This document shows positions 56,465 through 61,901 of a DNA stretch of 61,901 nucleotides, one piece after another. Each line of letters starts with the position of its first letter. The first letter of the stretch is position 1. Below the pieces are notes generated by a model. That model saw nothing but the letters and a program-made list of their open reading frames with translations. It was not told where the DNA came from and did not search any database. Source of the DNA: Sphaerisporangium sp. (GTDB lineage: Bacteria; Actinomycetota; Actinomycetes; Streptosporangiales; Streptosporangiaceae); contig JAOPYI010000111.1 of assembly GCA_025964675.1 (NCBI GenBank), positions 1-61,901 on the forward strand, read 5' to 3'. Made by a program: the position numbers and the translations under genes.

Positions 56465-57541
56465 CTACGAGGTGAGCAGGGTGTGGTCGTCGAGGAGGCC
56501 GAGCATGGGGTGGAGCCATTCCATCCGCGGTGGGCCCATGCTCGCGTCGAGCTCCTCCGGGGTGGGCATGCGGCGACGCAGGATCTCGGGGCTGACCAGC
56601 TGCTGGAGACCCTGGGCCAGAAGGTTGGCCATCGAGTAGGACGGGTCGGCGGCCAGCGCGCGCTCGACCGCGATGCCGGCGAGCGCGCAGTCGCCCCGCC
56701 GCCAGGCCGCCGCGCCGAGCAGTGACGCGGCGGGAGGCACGAACGGCGGCTCCAGCCTTCGGGTGAGGTCGGCCCACAGGGCGACATGGGTGTCCTGCGT
56801 GTCGTCGCTCATGAGGGTCCAGGCCTCGTCGCGGACGCGGATCACCGCGAGGTCGAACCCGAGCCGCGCCGCCTCGTCGTCGGGCAACCGCCCGCCGGGG
56901 CCCTCCAGCGACCGGCGCACCCGGGCCAGCGCCTCGGCGACGAACTCGCGAGGGACCTCCTGCGGGTCGGGCGTGCCGGCGAGGCGCGACCGCACGTGCG
57001 CGGCGACCAGCCGGGTCACCTCCCGCATCCCGGCCCGCGCCGCTCCCCGGACCGGGGCCACCGACCGCTCCAGGCTCTCGCGGCCGGGCAGGGCGACCAG
57101 CCCTCCGATGGTGGCCTGTGCCGCGACCTGCCCGGCCACCGCGTCGTACGGCCGGCCTTCGGGGGGGCAGCACTCGACCTGGGTGCAGACATATGACCAG
57201 TAGCGCGAGCCCTCCGCGCGGAGCGCCTCGATGACCCCGATGCCGGCGCCGGAGAGCAGCCGCAGGGCGTCGTCGACCGCAGGGGTCACGAGCGCTCCGT
57301 CGCCGAACCCGGCCAGGATGGTGTGCGTGACCTGCTCGCGCCGGAGCAGGGGCACGAGCCGGTCGAGCGCTCCGGCCGGGACCGGCAGGTCCCACCGCGT
57401 GGTGACCCGCAACCTGCCGCGCGCGCCCCTGCCGGAGAAGGCGATGACGACGAGGCTCTCGGCGGGATGGAAGCCCAGCAGATAGGGCACGGCCCCGAGG
57501 ATGTCATCGGGGGAGGTGAGGAGGATCGGTGATGGCGTCAT
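56465..57541 (-). CDS. DUF4192 domain protein
   Basis: A 358-aa actinobacterial protein. The N-terminal DUF4192 segment is LTSPDDILGAVPYLLGFHPA then ESLVVIAFSGRG. A variable middle is followed by an alpha-helical C-terminus with WRRGDCALAGIAVERALAAD, reminiscent of a TPR. Its function is unknown. ATG 57541 has GGGGAGG about 10 nt upstream and is preferred over an in-frame start 24 nt earlier. Confidence 0.87.
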   Translation of the reverse strand: MTPSPILLTSPDDILGAVPYLLGFHPAESLVVIAFSGRGARGRLRVTTRWDLPVPAGALDRLVPLLRREQVTHTILAGFGDGALVTPAVDDALRLLSGAGIGVIEALRAEGSRYWSYVCTQVECCPPEGRPYDAVAGQVAAQATIGGLVALPGRESLERSVAPVRGAARAGMREVTRLVAAHVRSRLAGTPDPQEVPREFVAEALARVRRSLEGPGGRLPDDEAARLGFDLAVIRVRDEAWTLMSDDTQDTHVALWADLTRRLEPPFVPPAASLLGAAAWRRGDCALAGIAVERALAADPSYSMANLLAQGLQQLVSPEILRRRMPTPEELDASMGPPRMEWLHPMLGLLDDHTLLTS

Positions 57542-57675
57542 GGACGCCGAGCCTCCCCGGTTCACGATCAGCCGATCAGGCCGAGCAGCATTCTGTGGAA
57601 ATCAAACAGAACGGTGTTCCGGGAACGAGGGTGCCGCAGCCTGGTGAACGCCGTCGAACCCGTGGAAGAAGGGGG

Positions 57676-58476
57676 TTACAAGCGCGCCGGGCCGTCCACA
57701 GGCTGCTGGGGTGCGAGCCGTACGCGGACCATGATGGTCGCGCCCGCGACGGCGGCGGGCATGGCGACGACCGCGCCGAAGGGGATCAGGAAGATGAGGA
57801 ACACCAGCACGCCGAACCCGAGGGCGGGCGACTTGTCGGCGCGGAGTATCGCGAAGCGCTCCTTGCGCGCGAGACCCCGGCGCTCCATGGCCAGCGTGGT
57901 CAGCTCCACGGTGAGGAAGAATCCGGACACGGCGGCCCCCAGCACCGGCACCACGGTCTGCCCGACCACCGGCACGAATCCGAGGACGAACAGCGGGACG
58001 GTGAAAATGAGCACGTACACGAGGGTGATCAGGCTGTCCCGTAGGGAGCGGATGATGGACCGCCAGATCGGCATGTCGGCGCCCTTGCGGACCCCGCCCA
58101 TGCCCTCCTCGACGCGCTCCGACAGCTTCTCGTAGAACGGGTCGCCGATCACCAGCGTTGCGGCCGTGAAGGTGATGACGGCCAGCACGAGCCCGAGCGC
58201 GAAGACGACCAGGCCCAGCAGGATGCGAAGGGTGTCGCGGACGCCCGCGCTCCAGCCGTCGGCGAAGGGCGTGGCCCAGGCCGCGAGCTCGCCGGCGTAG
58301 GTTCCGAGCAGCACCAGCGCGACGATGTACAGGGCCAGCGCGATGAGCGCCGGGATGAGCCCGAAGAGCCACTGGCCCGGGTTCCTGGCGACCCAGCCGA
58401 GACCCTGGAAGAAGTATTTGACGCCGTCCGCGAAGCCACCGACCCCACGGCGGATGGGCTGGCCCATGCTGTTCAT
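57676..58476 (-). CDS. EI24/CysZ-like membrane protein
   Basis: A 266-aa inner-membrane protein with about five hydrophobic segments: a helix near residues 36-58, a second near 88-112, two in 150-195 and one near 220-245. The start RRGVGGFADGVKYFFQGLGW and GDPFYEKLSERVEE match the EI24/CysZ family. CysZ is a sulfate permease in proteobacteria; in actinobacteria the role is undefined and no sulfur genes are near. ATG 58476 or an ATG 9 nt later could be the start; neither has a strong ribosome site. It follows maf by 40 bp, so the two may be co-transcribed. Confidence 0.83.
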   Translation of the reverse strand: MNSMGQPIRRGVGGFADGVKYFFQGLGWVARNPGQWLFGLIPALIALALYIVALVLLGTYAGELAAWATPFADGWSAGVRDTLRILLGLVVFALGLVLAVITFTAATLVIGDPFYEKLSERVEEGMGGVRKGADMPIWRSIIRSLRDSLITLVYVLIFTVPLFVLGFVPVVGQTVVPVLGAAVSGFFLTVELTTLAMERRGLARKERFAILRADKSPALGFGVLVFLIFLIPFGAVVAMPAAVAGATIMVRVRLAPQQPVDGPARL

Positions 58477-58516
58477 GCCCGGCAGGCTAACGCCTGCCGT
58501 CCGGGTCGTCGCAAGA

Positions 58517-59119
58517 TCAGTGGAAAGATCCCTGTTTCCAGAGGGATGTGATGGTGAAGCCCAGATCGGCGAAGAGGCGGCGGAGCAGGGGCAACGAGAT
58601 GCCGAGGACGTTCCCGTGGTCGCCCTCGATGCCCTCGACGAACCAGCCGCCGCGACCGTCCAGGGTGAAGGCGCCCGCGACGCGCAGAGGCTCGCCACTG
58701 CCGACGTAGGCCGCGATCTCCTCGTCGCTCGGCGTGCCGAAGCGCACGACCGTCGCCGCGACCTCGGCCGCCTCGGCCCCTGTCGCCGTGTCGATCACGC
58801 AGTGCCCGGTGAGGAGCCTGCCCGTACGGCCGCGCATCGACCGCCAGCGCGCCACGGCCTCCTCGGGCGAGCCCGGCTTCCCGTACGCCTGGCCGTCGAG
58901 CTCGAGAACCGAGTCGCAGCCGATGACCAGGCCCTTCGCCCGGCCCTCGGCCACGACGGAGGCCTTGGCCCGGGCCAGGACGAGGCAGAGCTCGGCGGGC
59001 GATCCAGCGGTCACGGCCTCCTCGTCGACGCCGCTGACGACGACCTCGGGGTCGAGGCCGGCGCTGCGCAGCAACGCGAGCCGGGCGGGCGAGGACGAGG
59101 CAAGAACGATCTCGGTCAT
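58517..59119 (-). CDS. maf: Maf-family nucleotide pyrophosphatase
   Basis: A 200-aa enzyme that hydrolyses non-canonical or damaged nucleoside triphosphates and is linked to septum control. The signature [16 protein letters not shown] opens the protein, followed by [18 protein letters not shown] and [20 protein letters not shown], which carry the metal- and substrate-binding acidic residues. Length is normal. It lies between EI24 and a membrane protein, all leftward. Confidence 0.93.
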   Translation of the reverse strand: MTEIVLASSSPARLALLRSAGLDPEVVVSGVDEEAVTAGSPAELCLVLARAKASVVAEGRAKGLVIGCDSVLELDGQAYGKPGSPEEAVARWRSMRGRTGRLLTGHCVIDTATGAEAAEVAATVVRFGTPSDEEIAAYVGSGEPLRVAGAFTLDGRGGWFVEGIEGDHGNVLGISLPLLRRLFADLGFTITSLWKQGSFH

Positions 59120-59156
59120 ATCTTCCGAGCGTAGGGCAGCCCGGCCGCGCCGGAGC

Positions 59157-60176
59157 CTAGAGGGCCCGCAGGCTGGACATCACGGTGTTGATGTCCGTCC
59201 AGCGCTTCTTCTGTGCGTCGGGGATCGTGATGAACACCAGGGCCGGCTTGGCGGAGGGCACATCGACGAGCGCCACGGCGGCGTTCGACAGGTGCTTCTT
59301 GCCGCCGACCTCATAGTTCACGCGGTAGCCGAGCAGCCAGCCCTCCCGCTTGCCCGCCTTGATCGGCTGCGAGGCGGTCCACGTGATCTTGGAGCCCTCG
59401 GGGTGGTAGTTGAGCGTCCAGCGCGCGGCGAGGAAGGCGGTGTCCTTGAGTTTCTCCTGCACCGCGATCGGCACCGGGCAGGACGCCAGCATCCCCCGGT
59501 GATCCGCTCCCTTGGCCCCGGGAAGCGTCCGCCGCGTGGCGAACGGCGAGGACCTGGCGAGCTTCCACCCCTTGACGAAGCGTACGAACGTGACGCCGGA
59601 CCGTTTGTCCTTCACCCTGCCCTTCGTCGCGGCGGCGTGCCCGCGAAAGCGGGCGAGCTCGCGGTCGGACGGCAGCTTGGGCACGCGCGAGTCGGCCTGG
59701 GCCGCGACGAGCGCGCTCCGCCCCTGTGTCGGGGCCGGCTCAGCGGCCGGCGACGAGGCCGGGACCGGCGGCGAGGACGGGCCCGACAGGACGGACGGCG
59801 CCGGGGAGTCCGACGGCACCGGCGTGACCGCACCCGCCGGGGCCACCGTGGCGAGGGGCTCCACGCCCCCGGGTCCCGCAGCCGTCGGCGTGCCCTTGCC
59901 CCATCCCGTCACGAAGAACACGACGGCGGCCGTCGCCACGGCGAGGGCCGCGACGACCCCGACGACGCTGCGATAGATGACGCGCATCGGCAGGTCGCCC
60001 AGCCTGGCCGGCAGCGAACGCCTGGCGGGTGGTGGCGGCGGCGGAGGCTCCTCGACCGTGATCTTCGGCAGCGGCGCGGTCTCCGCCTCCGCCATTACGT
60101 ACGTTGGGACGGCCTTGGTCCCGTAGTTCCGACCCACCCCATTTGGCACGATCGGAGCGTACGGCAAATCACCCAT
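59157..60176 (-). CDS. Single-pass membrane protein with extracytoplasmic domain (paralogue of 36558-38228)
   Basis: A 339-aa protein with a short cytoplasmic part containing a Pro run, one membrane helix ([20 protein letters not shown], about residues 66-90), and a Pro/Ser/Ala-rich linker. An external domain ends [20 protein letters not shown] then SLRAL. This ending parallels the protein at 36558-38228 (VPDSKKELLPDINTVFSSIR), so both belong to one uncharacterised family. ATG 60176 follows AGGCGAG. No catalytic motif is apparent. Confidence 0.83.
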   Translation of the reverse strand: MGDLPYAPIVPNGVGRNYGTKAVPTYVMAEAETAPLPKITVEEPPPPPPPARRSLPARLGDLPMRVIYRSVVGVVAALAVATAAVVFFVTGWGKGTPTAAGPGGVEPLATVAPAGAVTPVPSDSPAPSVLSGPSSPPVPASSPAAEPAPTQGRSALVAAQADSRVPKLPSDRELARFRGHAAATKGRVKDKRSGVTFVRFVKGWKLARSSPFATRRTLPGAKGADHRGMLASCPVPIAVQEKLKDTAFLAARWTLNYHPEGSKITWTASQPIKAGKREGWLLGYRVNYEVGGKKHLSNAAVALVDVPSAKPALVFITIPDAQKKRWTDINTVMSSLRAL

Positions 60177-60278
60177 ACTCGCCTGAGTTCCCGATCACAC
60201 TTCGGGAACGAGTCCCTCCCTCATAGAGGTTTTCGTACGCTCTGACCTTTGCTTTCACGCGTCCTCAACAGCGGCGCG

Positions 60279-61028
60279 CTAACGGGACGGATTGTGGAGG
60301 GGTCCCCAGCCGGCCGGGCGATGGCCACCGGCGCGCAGCCACGGAGCGTCGGCGACGACCGTGCGGGAGCCAGGCTCGATCTCGGTGAACCCCGCGTCGC
60401 GTACGACGGGAAGCCCGCTGTCCACCAGCGCCGCCCACCGGTGCGGCCCCGCCGTGCGCACGGCGACCGGCAGCCCGTCCGCCCGCCACGCCGCGCGGGC
60501 CGGCTCGTCGGTGCCCCACCAGGCGAGCTGGGCCGCGTGGCCCGCCTGGGCCATGGCCTTGCCCGCCGACATCTCCAGCTCCGGATTGAGCCAGAGCACC
60601 ACATCCCCGGGTGGTCCCGGCTCGGTGGAGTCGATCAGCTCGGTGCCGGAGACCTGAAGCCTGGACAGGTCCTTAGGCCAGTCGTCGAGCGGCACCGGCG
60701 GGTGAACGCGAACCTCGGCTGTGCCCGAGACGACGGTGATACCCGGCAGGTCGAGCACCCGGCGCCACTCGGCCCCGCGCGCCCGCCGGACGACCTTCCT
60801 GATCCCGATGCTCTCCCAGGCCCGCATCTGCCCGGCCCACTCGCCGTCGTCGAGGGCCCGGGGATCGTTCAGCAGCGTCAGCACGGCCAGTGCCGCCGCC
60901 TCCAGGGCGTCGGACCGCTCGGGCGGCGTCGCCCGCTCGATCCGCACCACCAGGGGGAGCACCTTCTTGTCCGTCGTCTCGGGAGCCCCGCCCGTCGCGC
61001 CCGCCAGGTCGCCCGTCACGTCGGTCAC
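60279..61028 (-). CDS. Peptidyl-tRNA hydrolase PTH2-like protein
   Basis: A 249-aa protein. The C-terminal half carries PTH2-type features: VVLWLNPELEMSAGKAMAQA then GHAAQLAWWGTDEP, containing the Lys and other residues of PTH2 active sites, and the later VVRDAGFTEIEPGSRTVVA. PTH2 releases peptidyl-tRNA drop-off products. The N-terminal 110 residues are an extension absent from minimal PTH2 enzymes. GTG 61028 follows GGGGGAG at 6 nt and is chosen over an in-frame ATG 69 nt earlier. Confidence 0.85.
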   Translation of the reverse strand: MTDVTGDLAGATGGAPETTDKKVLPLVVRIERATPPERSDALEAAALAVLTLLNDPRALDDGEWAGQMRAWESIGIRKVVRRARGAEWRRVLDLPGITVVSGTAEVRVHPPVPLDDWPKDLSRLQVSGTELIDSTEPGPPGDVVLWLNPELEMSAGKAMAQAGHAAQLAWWGTDEPARAAWRADGLPVAVRTAGPHRWAALVDSGLPVVRDAGFTEIEPGSRTVVADAPWLRAGGHRPAGWGPLHNPSR

Positions 61029-61093
61029 GCGATCTCCCCCGCTTCTCCCGCCGCCGGTACAACGTGCCCGGCGGCTCGCCCTTCTGCGTTCGT

Positions 61094-61901
61094 TCACGCC
61101 TTCAAGGATGCCTTCTTCGCGATGGCGACCGACATGAGGGCGGCAAGGAGGCAGAGGGATCCGGCGACGTACCAGGCGAGGTCGTAGGCGCCGAAGTGGT
61201 CACGGGTGAGCCCGGCGCCGACGGCGGCGATCGCGGCGCCGACCTGGTGGGAGGCGAAGACCCAGCCGAAGACCACGGCGCCGTCGGGACCGTAGATCTG
61301 GCGGCACAGGGCCACCGTGGGCGGAACCGTGGCCACCCAGTCGAGACCGTAGAAGATGATGAAGACGAGCATGCTGGGTTCGGTGGAGGCGGCGAACAGG
61401 CTGGGCAGGATCATCAGCGACACGCCGCGCAGCGCATAGTAGACGCCGAGCAGGATCCGCGAGTCGACCTTGTCGCTCAGCCAGCCGGACGCGATGGTCC
61501 CGACGACGTCGAAGATCCCGACCAGCGCGAGCAGTCCCGCGGCGGCCGGCTCGGCCATGCCGTGGTCGTGGGCGGCCGGGATGAAGTGTGTGCCGACCAG
61601 GCCGTTGGTGCTCGCCCCGCAGATCGCGAATCCGGCGACGAGCAGCCAGAAGGGCCGGGTCCGCGCGGCGCTCCGCAACACGGTGAGGGCGCGTACGGCG
61701 CTGCCGGTCCGGGGCGGCGCGATGACCGGGGGCGCGTCGGGGTCGGCGCCCAGGGCGGTGGTGCCGACCTCTTCCGGGCGGTCGCGCAGCAGGAACCAGA
61801 CCAGGGGAACCACGGCCAGCGCGGCGACGGTGACCGTGACGGCGGCCGATCGCCAGCCCTGGTCGGCCGCCAGGTGGGCGAGGACGGGGAGGAAGATGAG
61901 C
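61094..61901 (-). CDS. MFS transporter, C-terminal part (runs off the window)
   Basis: Only the last 269 or so codons are present; the start lies beyond the right edge. About seven hydrophobic helices are visible, including FWLLVAGFAICGASTNGLVG and LLALVGIFDVVGTIASGWLS, followed by the loop motif SDKVDSRILLGVYYALRG. The pattern suits monocarboxylate- or oxalate/formate-type MFS carriers. Substrate is unknown. It is 65 bp upstream of, and co-directional with, the PTH2-like gene. Confidence 0.85.
   Translation of the reverse strand, partial: LIFLPVLAHLAADQGWRSAAVTVTVAALAVVPLVWFLLRDRPEEVGTTALGADPDAPPVIAPPRTGSAVRALTVLRSAARTRPFWLLVAGFAICGASTNGLVGTHFIPAAHDHGMAEPAAAGLLALVGIFDVVGTIASGWLSDKVDSRILLGVYYALRGVSLMILPSLFAASTEPSMLVFIIFYGLDWVATVPPTVALCRQIYGPDGAVVFGWVFASHQVGAAIAAVGAGLTRDHFGAYDLAWYVAGSLCLLAALMSVAIAKKASLKA

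Overview
The window is high-GC actinomycete chromosome. Actinomycete hallmarks include a HrdB/SigA-type sigma factor with a Lys/Ala-rich and acidic N-terminal extension, nrdR next to a B12-dependent ribonucleotide reductase, an XRE/DUF397 pair, many GTG starts and a tuberculostearic-acid gene pair. 10-methyl-octadecanoate is typical of Nonomuraea, Actinomadura, Streptosporangium and mycobacteria, so I lean towards Streptosporangiales; this placement is inference. No rRNA, convincing tRNA, CRISPR, insertion sequence or phage gene was found. Most of the region looks like ordinary chromosome with some accessory stretches.

Layout. 1-6.3 kb: the start of the principal sigma factor (cut by the window edge), a PAS-PAS-GAF-PP2C phosphatase, a gene-poor kilobase ending in an array of about 23-bp repeats, and a large hypothetical protein with a low-complexity insert. 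6.3-12.2 kb: a minus-strand peptide-type ABC importer operon (dppB, dppC, fused dppD-dppF, dppA order). 12.4-16.8 kb: a TPR/membrane/split-barrel protein followed by a membrane-anchored tandem CbbX-type AAA+ ATPase. 17-26.4 kb: MFS exporter, DoxX protein, Cys-rich small protein, XRE/DUF397 regulator pair with a decayed gene, then a tightly coupled ABC exporter plus two-component system. 26.4-36.5 kb: nucleotide, SOS and translation genes: nrdJ with two inteins, nrdR, lexA and leuS, with NrdR boxes, a LexA box and a leucine leader peptide/attenuator. 36.5-38.2 kb: a Pro-rich single-pass membrane protein with a paralogue at 59.2-60.2 kb.

38.2-49.7 kb is a lipid region. Two tandem CYP124/125-like P450s and a GMC oxidoreductase run left. 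An acyl-CoA ligase and an M14 carboxypeptidase run right from a shared intergenic region carrying a palindrome. The tmsA/tmsB pair for 10-methyl fatty acids and a divergent alpha-methylacyl-CoA racemase follow. Together they suggest making and remodelling (terminal oxidation, CoA activation, 2-methyl epimerisation) methyl-branched lipids or sterol side chains.

49.7-61.9 kb holds housekeeping and conserved actinobacterial genes: GyrI-like protein, GuaB1, a stress-domain membrane protein, FKBP, ATP-dependent DNA ligase, DUF1707/DUF4870, DUF4192, EI24, Maf, PTH2 and a truncated MFS gene.

The strongest unusual signals are the double-intein NrdJ, the leuS leader/attenuator, the TPR/split-barrel plus tandem AAA+ pair, the 23-bp repeat array, the minisatellite insert whose clearest repeat lies out of frame, and strong palindromes in two divergent or regulatory gaps.
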